DNA of 64,000 nt from an uncultured SAR86 cluster bacterium (GTDB taxonomy: Bacteria; Pseudomonadota; Gammaproteobacteria; Magnimaribacterales; AG-339-G14). The stretch spans positions 124,001 through 188,000 of the forward strand of contig CACOBG010000001.1 of assembly GCA_902625415.1 (NCBI GenBank), read 5' to 3'. The translations under genes and the position numbers were made by a program. Shown piece by piece: positions 16,457 through 25,465 of this stretch (positions are counted from its first letter, which is position 1; each line of letters opens with the position of its first letter). Under the pieces are notes generated by a model. It made no database searches, was not told the origin of the DNA, and saw nothing but the letters and a program-made list of their open reading frames with translations.

Positions 16457-17545
16457 TTAGTAAGCTGCTGGATAGGAACCTAAGACTTTTAGGTCATAAC
16501 TAACTTTTTGAAGTTCTTTGAATAATTTTAAAACATTCGTATCTGAGGCATGTCCTGAGAATTCTAAAAAGAAAGAATATTGCCACTTATTTTTCTTAAC
16601 TGGCCTAGATAAAATATTTGTGAGATTGATTTTATTCTTATTAGCTATCTGTAAAACTTTTAACAAGGCTCCTTGTTCATTTTTTAAACTTAAGCTTACT
16701 GACGTTTTATCATCAGAGGTTTTTCCTGGAAATTCGTTTCCAATCACTAAGAACCTTGTTGTGTTGGTTATTTGATCTTGAATTTTTTCTTTCAATAAAT
16801 TTAACGAATATATCTCAGATATTTGTTTTGGCCCTATAGAGCCTTTTCCCGATTTATTCTTAATCAGCTGGGCTGCTTTGGCAGAACTCTCAGTTTCGAC
16901 AATCTTAGCTCTGGGAAGATTTTTACTTATCCAGTTACGACATTGCGCAAGAGCTTGAGGATGTCCATAAATGGTATTAAGTTTATTTATATTTTTTTCA
17001 GATGAAATAAGACAGTGCTCTACAGGTAATTCCAATTCTGAACAAATTTTTAAATTACTTTCTATGAGATTATCTAAAGATTGATTCACCATACCTTCTA
17101 TTGAATTTTCAAAAGGTAACATTCCGTAGGAATTTTTGTTTTTGGCTACTTCTTTAAAAATATCTCTAATATTTTCTGTTTCTACCTTTTCAACAGAGCT
17201 TCCAAAATGCTTTGTTGTTGCAATTTCTGAAAAAGTACCTTTAGGACCTAAATAATAAACTTTAATTTTTTTTTCAAGGGTAAAGCATGCAGAAATAATT
17301 TCTTTGAAAATAAATTTAATATTTTCCGCAGGGATAGAACTTTTGTTTTTCTTTTGTAGAGTCTTAATTAAACTTGCTTCTCTATCCGGCCTGTAGAATG
17401 TTTTATCGCCTGATTTCTTTTTTATTTTTCCAGCATTTATAACAAGCTTGGATCTTTCGTGGATGAGGTTCAGAAGTTTTTGGTCAATTTGATCAATTTC
17501 TTTTCTATTCTCAGTTAGATCTTTTGGTAGATTTTTTTCAGCCAT
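16457..17545 (-). CDS. pheA: Chorismate mutase/prephenate dehydratase (P-protein)
   Basis: Bifunctional enzyme that turns chorismate into phenylpyruvate. Domains in order: AroQ chorismate mutase (about 1-90; IDQIDQKLLNLIHERSKLV), prephenate dehydratase (about 95-275; VYYLGPKGTFSEIA and the catalytic TTRFLVIG) and a C-terminal ACT domain for phenylalanine feedback (about 280-360; SLSLKNEQGALLKVL, SRPVKKNKWQYSFF). The phenylalanine-binding ESRP motif reads LSRP here. The start is taken as ATG 17545 (MAEK); the four residues before it come from a TTG. It overlaps serC by 8 bases. Length 362. Confidence 0.95.
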   Translation of the reverse strand: MAEKNLPKDLTENRKEIDQIDQKLLNLIHERSKLVINAGKIKKKSGDKTFYRPDREASLIKTLQKKNKSSIPAENIKFIFKEIISACFTLEKKIKVYYLGPKGTFSEIATTKHFGSSVEKVETENIRDIFKEVAKNKNSYGMLPFENSIEGMVNQSLDNLIESNLKICSELELPVEHCLISSEKNINKLNTIYGHPQALAQCRNWISKNLPRAKIVETESSAKAAQLIKNKSGKGSIGPKQISEIYSLNLLKEKIQDQITNTTRFLVIGNEFPGKTSDDKTSVSLSLKNEQGALLKVLQIANKNKINLTNILSRPVKKNKWQYSFFLEFSGHASDTNVLKLFKELQKVSYDLKVLGSYPAAY

Positions 17546-18620
17546 TATTTTTTTCAAATTCTTTCATAAAATCTATTAAAGCATCTACTCCCTCTTCCGG
17601 AACTCCATTGTAAATACTTGCCCTCATACCACCAACAGATCTGTGACCGGCAAGATTTAATAATCCGTTGCCTTCAGACTCTTCTAAGAATTTATTGTTT
17701 AAGGAATCATCTCCCAAAAGAAATGGAACATTCATTAGAGATCTAGATTCTTTATCAACATCATTTTTATAAAAATCGCTTTGGTCGATGTAAGAGTAAA
17801 GTTTGTTAGCTTTTGACTCATTAACATTCTTTTGGTTCGAAAGACCCCCATTCTTTTTTAGCCATTTAAAAACCATGCCCGATAAGTACCATGCAAATGT
17901 AGGCGGAGTGTTATACATTGAATCAGAATCAGCATAAGTTTTATATTGCATCATAGCTGGCAAACTATCTTTTTCCTTCAGAAGTTCTTTTTTTATAACA
18001 ATAATGGCCAGCCCAGAAGGACCAATATTTTTTTGAGCCCCCGCGTATAGCATACTGAATTTTCTAACATCGAGAGGTTCAGAAAGAATACAAGAAGAGC
18101 AATCTGCAACAAGTCTTTTTTTCGGAAGATTATCTAAGTTCCTTAGACAAACTCCATCAATTGTTTCGTTCAATACAAGGTGAGTGAAAATAGAATCAGG
18201 ATGGATTTCCCAAGTGTCAGGTTTTGGGTATTTTTTGTAAGATAAATCTGCTGAAGATGCAGAAATTTCTACCTGTCCAAATTTCTTTGCCTCCTTAATT
18301 GCTTTCTTAGACCACTGCCCAACATCGAGATAACTGCATAAAGCTTGATTATTTTCTAAAAAATTCATTGGGATCATTGAAAATTGCAGGGAAGCACCAC
18401 CCTGTATGAAAAGAACTTCGTAGTCATCATTTATTTCCAATAAATCGATGAAATCCTGTTTTGCAGTTTCAGCAATCTCGACAAATTCTTTACTTCTATG
18501 GCTCATTTCCATGACAGATAAACCTTTTCCTTGCCAATCAGGTATTTCCGATTTTAGTTGATCCAAAACTTCATTTGGAAGTGCTGCAGGTCCAGCACAA
18601 AAGTTGTAATTTCTAGACAT
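17538..18620 (-). CDS. serC: Phosphoserine aminotransferase
   Basis: Second step of serine synthesis and also used in pyridoxal phosphate synthesis. The 360-residue fold-type IV-like small aminotransferase begins YNFCAGPAALPNEVL, with FIQGGASLQFSMIPMN and the PLP lysine in YAGAQKNIGPSGL; MNVPFLLGD and GHRSVGGMRASIYN near the end are also family hallmarks. It starts 11 bases after gyrA, the standard gyrA-serC-pheA arrangement of pseudomonads and relatives. Confidence 0.96.
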   Translation of the reverse strand: MSRNYNFCAGPAALPNEVLDQLKSEIPDWQGKGLSVMEMSHRSKEFVEIAETAKQDFIDLLEINDDYEVLFIQGGASLQFSMIPMNFLENNQALCSYLDVGQWSKKAIKEAKKFGQVEISASSADLSYKKYPKPDTWEIHPDSIFTHLVLNETIDGVCLRNLDNLPKKRLVADCSSCILSEPLDVRKFSMLYAGAQKNIGPSGLAIIVIKKELLKEKDSLPAMMQYKTYADSDSMYNTPPTFAWYLSGMVFKWLKKNGGLSNQKNVNESKANKLYSYIDQSDFYKNDVDKESRSLMNVPFLLGDDSLNNKFLEESEGNGLLNLAGHRSVGGMRASIYNGVPEEGVDALIDFMKEFEKNNG

Positions 18621-18631
18621 AGTTAAATTAT

Positions 18632-21154
18632 TTACGAATCAATAGCCAATGCAAGTCCATTCAGAGCCTCATCCTCTTTGAGCTTGATCACTCTAACCCC
18701 TTGAGTATTTCTACCGATCAAACTAATTTCTGATACTTTTGTTCTTACAAGCATCCCCTTGTTGGTGATAAGAATAACTTCATCCGTTTCTCTAACTTCC
18801 TTAGCAGAAATTAAGCCTCCATTTCTATCAGAAGTCTGCATGGCTATAACACCTTTAGCTCCTCTTTTGGTTTTTCTAAAATCATTAACTTTTGATCTTT
18901 TCCCATACCCATTTTCAGAAACGGTTAATATCTCAGATTCTTTAGAGGGTTTTAATAGAGAGATTACTTTTTGGTTTCTATCTAGAGTAATACCTTTGAC
19001 TCCTCGAGTATCTCTTCCCATAGATCTAGCATCTATCTCGTTGAAAAATACTGCTTTTCCAGCATCAGAAACAACCATCAAATCAGCGCTACCATTGGTC
19101 AAAAGAGTACCGACAAGCTCATCATTGTCGTCAAGTTTTATTGCTCGTTTGCCATTCTTTCTAGGTTTCTTAAATTCCGATAGGGGAGTTTTTTTAACAA
19201 TCCCATTTTGCGTAGCCATGAATACATAGGCTTCACCCTCGAAAGACTCTACGTCTAAGAGACTAGTAACTCTTTCTGATTCATCCAAATCAATTAAATT
19301 TACAAGTGGTCTTCCTTTTGCTGTTCTAGAAGCTTGAGGAATTTCATAAACTTTAAGCCAGTAAACCTTTCCCAAGTTTGAAAAACACAAAAGAGTTCTA
19401 TGAGTATTGGCAACTATTAATTGTTCGACAAAATCCTCATCTTTTAATGATGCGGCTGTTTTGCCCATACCGCCTCTTCTTTGAGATTGATATACCTCAA
19501 GAGGTTGAGTTTTTGCGTAACCCATATTCGAAATGGTAACAACCATATCTTCAGGCTTGATTAAATCTTCAGTGGAAAGATCTAATTTATCTTCAATAGG
19601 AGTTTTTCTTTCATCGCCAAATTCTTCCTTTACGGATAATAGTTCTTCTTCAATTACTTCTTGCAACCTTTCAGTATTTTCTAGAATTTCATTTAAAGCA
19701 GCTATGTCTTGAAGAACTTCTTCGTACTCTTTAATTAAATTATCTTGCTCTAAACCTGTAAGTCTTTGTAGCCTTAAATCAAGAATAGCTTGTGCTTGTT
19801 TTGAAGAAAGTTTGTAGCTGGAACCAGTAAGACCAAATTCTTCAAATATATCCTCAGGACGAGTATCAATTGAACCTGCTTTTTTTAATAAATTGTTTAT
19901 CAAAGTAGATTTCCACTTTTTAGCTAGTAGTTTGCGTTTAGCTTCATTGGGATCTTTAGATTTTTTTATTAAATCGATTATTGGATCAATGTTTGAAAGG
20001 GCAATCGTTAAACCTTCTAGAATGTGACCTCTGTCTTTTGACTTTGCTAAGTCAAAAGATGTTCTTCTTGAGACAATAGACCTCCTGTGACTTAAGAATA
20101 TTTCAAGAAGCTCCTTTAAATTTAAAACTTTTGGAACTCGATCGACGATTGCAACATTATTAATGCCGAAAGAGGTTTCTAGCTGAGACTGAGCATACAA
20201 ATTATTTAAAATAACTTCAGGATTTTGACCAGTTTTGAGATCTACAACTATTCTTACTCCTTCCCTATCTGATTCATCTCTAATTTCAGATATGCCGTCA
20301 ATTTTTTTGTCTTTTGAAAGGTCTGCAATTTTTTCTACCAAGTTTGCCTTATTTACCTGATAAGGAATTTCAGAAATGATTAATCTGCTTTTCTCGTTTT
20401 TCTCATTTTCAATTTCTACTTTGGCCCTGAGAACTACTTTTCCTCTTCCGGTCTTAGCAGCTTCAATAGCACCCGCTTTTCCATTTATAATTCCTCCAGT
20501 AGGAAAATCAGGTCCAGGAATTATGGTTACCAATTCATCAATGGATATTTCTGGATTTTTTAAAATTGCCAAAGCTCCATCAATTGTTTCACTCAAATTA
20601 TGAGGAAGAATATTGGTGGCTAATCCAACAGCTATACCAGAAGATCCATTAACCAATAAATTGGGATACGATGCTGGTAGTACTTCTGGAATAAGTTCTG
20701 TACCGTCGTAATTCTCTACATAATCAACAGTTTCTTTGTTTATATCGTTTAGAAGAGCATTGCTAATTTTTGCCATTCGAGCTTCGGTATATCGCATGGC
20801 TGCTGCACCATCGCCGTCCATAGAACCAAAATTTCCCTGACCGTCGACTAAAGGGTAACGAAGGCTAAATTCTTGAGCCATTCTGACCACTGTTTGATAG
20901 ATTGCTGAATCTCCATGAGGGTGATATTTACCCATTACCTCACCGACAATTCTTGCAGATTTCAAATGAGGCCTATTCCATTCGTTATTGAGTCTGAACA
21001 TGGCGTAAAGAGTTCTTCTGTGAACAGGTTTTAAACCATCCCTGGCGTCAGGCAAAGCTCTTCCTACAATTACACTCATTGCATAATCCATATAAGAACT
21101 CTTTAATTCGTCCGTAATATTAACGGGAATTACATCTTCTGTTATGTCATCCAT
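18632..21154 (-). CDS. gyrA: DNA gyrase subunit A
   Basis: Breakage-reunion subunit of gyrase, 840 residues. E. coli numbering holds at the N-terminus: active-site Tyr122 in AAMRYTEAR, and in the quinolone region [15 protein letters not shown] serine is at 83 but residue 87 is glutamine instead of the usual aspartate or glutamate. The coiled coil and gate follow, then the GyrA box as QRRGGMG (consensus QRRGGKG), so this is GyrA and not ParC, and a six-bladed C-terminal domain with a short tail (E. coli 875). There is no ribosome site before the ATG; the leader is rich in pyrimidines. Confidence 0.97.
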   Translation of the reverse strand: MDDITEDVIPVNITDELKSSYMDYAMSVIVGRALPDARDGLKPVHRRTLYAMFRLNNEWNRPHLKSARIVGEVMGKYHPHGDSAIYQTVVRMAQEFSLRYPLVDGQGNFGSMDGDGAAAMRYTEARMAKISNALLNDINKETVDYVENYDGTELIPEVLPASYPNLLVNGSSGIAVGLATNILPHNLSETIDGALAILKNPEISIDELVTIIPGPDFPTGGIINGKAGAIEAAKTGRGKVVLRAKVEIENEKNEKSRLIISEIPYQVNKANLVEKIADLSKDKKIDGISEIRDESDREGVRIVVDLKTGQNPEVILNNLYAQSQLETSFGINNVAIVDRVPKVLNLKELLEIFLSHRRSIVSRRTSFDLAKSKDRGHILEGLTIALSNIDPIIDLIKKSKDPNEAKRKLLAKKWKSTLINNLLKKAGSIDTRPEDIFEEFGLTGSSYKLSSKQAQAILDLRLQRLTGLEQDNLIKEYEEVLQDIAALNEILENTERLQEVIEEELLSVKEEFGDERKTPIEDKLDLSTEDLIKPEDMVVTISNMGYAKTQPLEVYQSQRRGGMGKTAASLKDEDFVEQLIVANTHRTLLCFSNLGKVYWLKVYEIPQASRTAKGRPLVNLIDLDESERVTSLLDVESFEGEAYVFMATQNGIVKKTPLSEFKKPRKNGKRAIKLDDNDELVGTLLTNGSADLMVVSDAGKAVFFNEIDARSMGRDTRGVKGITLDRNQKVISLLKPSKESEILTVSENGYGKRSKVNDFRKTKRGAKGVIAMQTSDRNGGLISAKEVRETDEVILITNKGMLVRTKVSEISLIGRNTQGVRVIKLKEDEALNGLALAIDS

Positions 21155-21183
21155 AGAGAAAAATTAATGAAAAACTAATGAAA

Positions 21184-21212
21184 TTTATAGTAAAAATAGT
21201 GGCTCATTTAAT
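21184..21212 (-). promoter_or_regulatory. Possible gyrA promoter
   Basis: In the 107-base gap between pntB and gyrA the minus strand has TATAAA (21189-21184) with a poor -35 (ATTAAA) 17 bases further upstream. It would leave a leader of about 24 bases. AT-rich DNA gives such matches by chance, so this is weak. No other convincing signal was seen in the gap apart from a short stem without a T-tract near the pntB stop. Confidence 0.3.
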
Positions 21213-21261
21213 GCCATTATTTTAACATTTTATGGATATTTTAGCTCTTAAAAATGGGGCT

Positions 21262-22665
21262 TTAAGTCTTAAATTCAGAGACTAAAGTTGAAATGGATTC
21301 TTTAGCATCACCAAATAACATTCTTGAGTTTTCTTTGAGGAAAAGAGGGTTGTCAATGCCTGCGAACCCTGCAGCCATACTTCTTTTCAAAATAAATACC
21401 GTCTTTGCTCTATCGACTTCAATAACCGGCATGCCGTATATAGGACTTCCTTCGTTTTCTCTTGCATCAGGATTAACAACATCATTTGCTCCTATGACAA
21501 TGCATACATCAACGGTATCCATCAAAGGGTTAACATCATCTGGTTCCGCTAAAACATCATATGAAACATTAGCCTCAGCAAGAAGAACATTCATGTGTCC
21601 AGGCATTCTGCCAGCCACAGGATGAATGGCGTATTTGACCTCGCAGCCATTATCTTCTAGCAGTTCACCTAATTCCCTGACAACATGTTGCGCTTGAGAC
21701 ACTGCCATGCCATAACCAGGAACGACTAAAACAGAATTTGCAGCTTCTAAAATAAGATAAGCATCCTCGGCTGTAATTGGTTTAACCTCTCCTTGAATCT
21801 GTCCGCCTCCTTCCGAGGAAGAAGTAGCTGCTCCAAAGCCACCAAAAAGAACGTTTGATAATGACCTATTCATTGCCTTACACATAATGTTGGTAAGAAT
21901 AAGTCCACTTGCTCCAACCAAAGCACCAGCAACTATAAGCACGTTATTATTAATTACGAAACCTGCTGAAGAGGCTGCAAGACCGGAGTAACTATTTAAC
22001 AAGGCAATGACTACTGGCATGTCGGCCCCACCAATTGGTGCAGTTAGAAGTACACCCAATATCAAAGTCACGCCAATTAGAATAAAGAGAATAGTTTGTG
22101 AAGAAATATTTAATATGCCCGTTGATATGATTAATTCAAGAGCTAATAGAAAGGCAATTAATAATAAAGCTGATAAAACAAATCTCTGACCAAATAGGAT
22201 TAGTGGCTTACCAGAAATAATTTCGGATAATTTTCCAAAAGCTACAAGACTTCCTGAGAAAGTAATTCCGCCTATTAAAACAGTGAAAGAAATTGCAATT
22301 ATCTGAATAAGAGTCGAGCTGGATGGATTAATGAATTCAGCAACTCCGACCAACAGACTAGCAATTCCTCCAAAACCATTGAACAAAGCCACTAATTCCG
22401 GCATTGAAGTCATTTTGACGAGTGAGGCAGCCAAAACTCCAACAAGCAAACCACCAATAAGAGCAACTAATAGATACTCATAAGCAATAATTTCGTTTTG
22501 AGTTAGAGTAACTAGGATTGCTATCAACATTCCTGATGCAGAAACAAGATTTCCTCTTTGAGCTGTCTCCGGTGAGCTCAGCATTTTTAAACCAAAAATA
22601 AATAGAATAGAAGCAAATATGTAAGCTAGATTTACAAAAATTGGAGATTGAAAAAAAGCGATCAT
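21262..22665 (-). CDS. pntB: NAD(P) transhydrogenase subunit beta
   Basis: Membrane subunit of the proton-translocating transhydrogenase, 467 residues. About nine hydrophobic helices fill the first 270 residues (domain II); the C-terminal third is the NADP-binding domain III, with VPGYGMAVSQAQHVVREL, GRMPGHMNVLLAEA, IGANDVVNPDA and GMPVIEVDRAKTV. It overlaps the preceding alpha-2 gene by ATGA. The enzyme uses the proton gradient to make NADPH from NADH. Confidence 0.97.
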   Translation of the reverse strand: MIAFFQSPIFVNLAYIFASILFIFGLKMLSSPETAQRGNLVSASGMLIAILVTLTQNEIIAYEYLLVALIGGLLVGVLAASLVKMTSMPELVALFNGFGGIASLLVGVAEFINPSSSTLIQIIAISFTVLIGGITFSGSLVAFGKLSEIISGKPLILFGQRFVLSALLLIAFLLALELIISTGILNISSQTILFILIGVTLILGVLLTAPIGGADMPVVIALLNSYSGLAASSAGFVINNNVLIVAGALVGASGLILTNIMCKAMNRSLSNVLFGGFGAATSSSEGGGQIQGEVKPITAEDAYLILEAANSVLVVPGYGMAVSQAQHVVRELGELLEDNGCEVKYAIHPVAGRMPGHMNVLLAEANVSYDVLAEPDDVNPLMDTVDVCIVIGANDVVNPDARENEGSPIYGMPVIEVDRAKTVFILKRSMAAGFAGIDNPLFLKENSRMLFGDAKESISTLVSEFKT

Positions 22666-22949
22666 TTTTTCTTAAACATTTTTAACATTCTATTCGTTAC
22701 TAAATAACCCCCTACAACGTTTATGGAGGCAAAGAAAACTGCAAAGGTACCAACTAATACCGATGAAAAAGTACCCTCTCCTCCTGAAGCTAAAAGAGCT
22801 CCAACAATAGTAATTCCAGATATCGCGTTAGCTCCTGACATCAAAGGAGTATGAAGTGTTGATGGCACTTTATTGATAAGTTCAAAACCCAAGAATATTG
22901 AGAGCACAAGAACAAACAAAAGCAAAACCAGTAAAGCTTGGGATTCCAT
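22662..22949 (-). CDS. pntAB: NAD(P) transhydrogenase subunit alpha, membrane part
   Basis: A 95-residue protein with three membrane helices that corresponds to the C-terminal, membrane half of E. coli PntA. Motifs LFVLVLSIFLGFELINKVPSTLHTPLMSG (helix and loop, about residues 10-40) and GAFGTFSSVLVGTFAVFFAS-like helices match the separate PntAB of three-gene operons. It abuts pntAA (1 base) and overlaps pntB. The split form is common in alphaproteobacteria and many marine bacteria. Confidence 0.94.
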   Translation of the reverse strand: MESQALLVLLLFVLVLSIFLGFELINKVPSTLHTPLMSGANAISGITIVGALLASGGEGTFSSVLVGTFAVFFASINVVGGYLVTNRMLKMFKKK

Positions 22950-24077
22950 TTAATTCATTATCTCCTTTATAGTTTTGTTTATGAATTCTTTTTCATGAGA
23001 TACAAGACAAATTGATAAAATTTCGTCTGTAATATCAAGATTTAATTGTTTCTCTTCTTCATTCCAAAACTCTTCTATCAAATTGAATATATTTGAAGAG
23101 TAAACTTGACTTGAGTGATAAGGAAGTTCACCAGGGAGATTGGTATTTCCAACTATTTTTACGCCATTAAGATCAATAGTTTCATTTGGAACAGATCCTT
23201 CAACATTACCTCCTGTTCCTACTGCCATATCAACAATTACAGAACCTTGACTCATAGCGGAAACCATTTCACTCGTGACAAGTGTGGGAGCCGGTCTCCC
23301 AAAGACCTGTGCTGTGGTGATTACGATGTCTGATGAAGCGCAAACTTTTTTCATCCCTTCTCTTTGCATCTCTATTTGTTCTGGAGTTAATTCTTTTGCA
23401 TATCCCTGTTCAGTTTCTCCTGTTTCTCCAATATCAATCTTTACGAAACGAGCTCCCAAAGACTTAACTTGTTCTTCTACGACAGGTCGAGTGTCAAAAG
23501 CTTCTACCTTTGCACCTAACCTTTTCGCCGTTGCTATTGCCTGTAGTCCAGCTACTCCTACACCAATGACAAATACTTTTGAAGGAGAGATTGTACCAGC
23601 AGCAGTCATCATCATAGGTAAGGCTTTCTGAAGTTCTTGTGAGGCAATTATGACTGCAGAGTATCCAGCCAAATTTGCTTGTGAGCTTAAGGCATCCATC
23701 TTTTGAGCTCTAGTGATTCTGGGAACAAGTTCCATACTGATAGCTGATATATTTTTTTCTCTAATTTTTTTAACAAGAGATTTTTCATTAAAGGGGTCAA
23801 GAAAACTTACCAACAAGGTGCTCTCATTAATTTTATCCAATTCATTTTCAGTAAGATTTCTAACACTGCAAACTATTTCAGATGAAGCAAAACCATCATC
23901 TCGGTTCGATAGTTTCACTCCAAGATCTTTAAATTCTTTATCGCTACTACCCAAGTGCTCAGCGAAAGATTTTTCTATTGAAATATTAAAACCTTTATCC
24001 AAGAATTTCTTAGCAGATTCCAAGGTCAAAGAAACTCTTGTCTCAGATTCAGGTTCTTTTGGGAAAAAAATATTCAT
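22950..24077 (-). CDS. pntAA: NAD(P) transhydrogenase subunit alpha, NAD-binding part
   Basis: Soluble NAD-binding domain I of transhydrogenase, 375 residues, resembling alanine dehydrogenase. Seen: ETRVSLTLESAKKFLDKG at the start, FVIGVGVAGLQAIATAKRLG with the dinucleotide loop, EAFDTRPVVEEQVKSLGA, and IVDMAVGTGGN and GNTNLPGELPYHSS towards the end. It heads the pntAA-pntAB-pntB operon and is divergent from ubiG with 58 bases between start codons. Confidence 0.96.
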   Translation of the reverse strand: MNIFFPKEPESETRVSLTLESAKKFLDKGFNISIEKSFAEHLGSSDKEFKDLGVKLSNRDDGFASSEIVCSVRNLTENELDKINESTLLVSFLDPFNEKSLVKKIREKNISAISMELVPRITRAQKMDALSSQANLAGYSAVIIASQELQKALPMMMTAAGTISPSKVFVIGVGVAGLQAIATAKRLGAKVEAFDTRPVVEEQVKSLGARFVKIDIGETGETEQGYAKELTPEQIEMQREGMKKVCASSDIVITTAQVFGRPAPTLVTSEMVSAMSQGSVIVDMAVGTGGNVEGSVPNETIDLNGVKIVGNTNLPGELPYHSSQVYSSNIFNLIEEFWNEEEKQLNLDITDEILSICLVSHEKEFINKTIKEIMN

Positions 24078-24098
24078 ATAAGATTCTTAGACTTTAAT

Positions 24099-24126
24099 TT
24101 GAAAAGCAGTATAAATCTAACATAAT
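24099..24126 (+). promoter_or_regulatory. ubiG promoter, probably leaderless
   Basis: TTGAAA (24099-24104), a 16-base spacer and CATAAT (24121-24126) form a good sigma-70 promoter. The -10 ends 9 bases before the ubiG ATG at 24136, so transcription should start 2-3 bases before, or at, the start codon. A lone AGG at 24130-24132 is too close to act as a ribosome site. A TATACT on the opposite strand at 24109-24114 may serve pntAA, so the two promoters would overlap. Confidence 0.5.
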
Positions 24127-24135
24127 GATAGGCAA

Positions 24136-24828
24136 ATGAATATCGATCCAAAAGAAAAAGAAAAATTCAATAAAATAGCTGAAGAATGGTGGGATCCTTC
24201 TGGGAAATTTGCTCCCTTACACAAAATCAATCCTCTCAGAGCAAATTATATTGCTGAAAGAACTGAACTAAAAAATAAGAAAATTCTTGATGTTGCTTGC
24301 GGTGGTGGTTTGTTGGCAGAAGCATTATCAATTAAGGGAGGAAATCTATCTGGGGTTGATATATCGGATGTTGCCATTCACACAGCTAAAAATCATGCAA
24401 CCAAAGAGAATATTGACATCAACTATATTTTAGGAGAGGCAGAAAATTTACTTCCTGAAAAAAACGAACATTTTGATGTTGTAACCTGTCTCGAAGCTAT
24501 TGAACATGTTCCAGATCCTAATCAACTGGTAAAAACATGTTCCGATCTTTGTAAAAAAAATGGTGATATTTTCTTTTCAACCATAAACAGAAATCCAAAG
24601 TCATTTCTTTTTGCGATAGTTGGGGCTGAATATGTTTTGAATTTGTTACCTAAAGGAACTCATGAATATGAAAAATTTATAAAGCCATCTGAGCTTATAC
24701 AAATGATGGAAAATAATAGCCTTACAATCAAAGAATTAACTGGTATGAGTTACAACCCCCTGACTAAGAATTATTGGTTAGGCAAAAATGTTGATGTTAA
24801 TTATCTGATTCATGCAAAAAAAATATAA
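24136..24828 (+). CDS. ubiG: Ubiquinone biosynthesis O-methyltransferase
   Basis: SAM-dependent methyltransferase for both O-methylation steps of ubiquinone. The 230 residues have KFNKIAEEWWDPSGKFAPLHKINPLR at about 9-34, which is diagnostic for UbiG, then SAM motif I LDVACGGGLLAEAL, and VTCLEAIEHVPDP. Length is normal. It is followed by a HAD phosphatase gene overlapping by 17 bases, the ubiG-mupP/gph order of pseudomonads; in E. coli ubiG is divergent from gyrA, whereas here the pnt operon lies between. Confidence 0.95.
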   Translation: MNIDPKEKEKFNKIAEEWWDPSGKFAPLHKINPLRANYIAERTELKNKKILDVACGGGLLAEALSIKGGNLSGVDISDVAIHTAKNHATKENIDINYILGEAENLLPEKNEHFDVVTCLEAIEHVPDPNQLVKTCSDLCKKNGDIFFSTINRNPKSFLFAIVGAEYVLNLLPKGTHEYEKFIKPSELIQMMENNSLTIKELTGMSYNPLTKNYWLGKNVDVNYLIHAKKI

Positions 24829-25465
24829 ATGTTTTCTATTTGATCTAGACGGCACTCTCTTAGATACAGCACCAGAGTTTTTAACTTGTCTAAACGTATT
24901 ATTAAAAAAAAATAAAAAGAAGTCGGTTTCTTATGAATTTGTTAGAAACAGAGTCTCTGACGGTGTAGGAAGATTGATTCAAGATAGCTTCATTATTGAC
25001 GAAAATCATTCTGAGTTTGAAGAATTAAGAAATGATCTGTTAACTGAATATCATAAGAACTATCTTCTTTCTAAAACTTTTCCTGGCGTCGATGAATTTC
25101 TTAGTAAATTATCCAAAGACAGGATTGATTGGATGATTGTAACCAATAAACCAAAAAAGTTTTTTGAAGATATTTGTCAAAGATTTGGATGGCATAAATA
25201 TGCAATAGCTATGGTTTCTCCCGAAGATGTAAATGGAAAAAGAAAACCAAATCCAGCAAGTTTAGATGCAGCCTTAGTAAAGACATCTGTAAAAAAAGAA
25301 CAATCTATTTACATTGGAGATAATTGGCGAGATATAGAAGCAGCAAATAATTCTGGAATTGACTCTGCACTTGCTTTGTACGGTTACATAGATGAAAAAG
25401 ACGCTTCTCTTTTGAAGCCAACCTCAAAAATAAATCAAATAACAGATTTAATGAACTATATTTAA
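24812..25465 (+). CDS. HAD phosphatase (MupP or phosphoglycolate phosphatase)
   Basis: A 217-residue haloacid dehalogenase hydrolase. All four motifs are visible: FLFDLDGTLLDTAPEF (nucleophile Asp and acid Asp), MIVTNKP, the lysine in GKRKPNPASLDAAL, and YIGDNWRDIEAAN. The cap is the C1 alpha-helical type. Two related assignments are possible: Gph (2-phosphoglycolate) or MupP (N-acetylmuramate 6-phosphate, cell-wall recycling). Location directly after ubiG is the position of mupP in pseudomonads, which favours MupP, but sequence motifs alone do not separate them. Its TAA stop overlaps that of convergent rluB. Confidence 0.88.
   Translation: MQKKYKCFLFDLDGTLLDTAPEFLTCLNVLLKKNKKKSVSYEFVRNRVSDGVGRLIQDSFIIDENHSEFEELRNDLLTEYHKNYLLSKTFPGVDEFLSKLSKDRIDWMIVTNKPKKFFEDICQRFGWHKYAIAMVSPEDVNGKRKPNPASLDAALVKTSVKKEQSIYIGDNWRDIEAANNSGIDSALALYGYIDEKDASLLKPTSKINQITDLMNYI

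Noticed and set aside
21225-21262. Possible terminator after pntB (CTTAAA and TTTAAG)
   Set aside because: Six A-T pairs with an 8-base loop and no T-tract; too weak to call.
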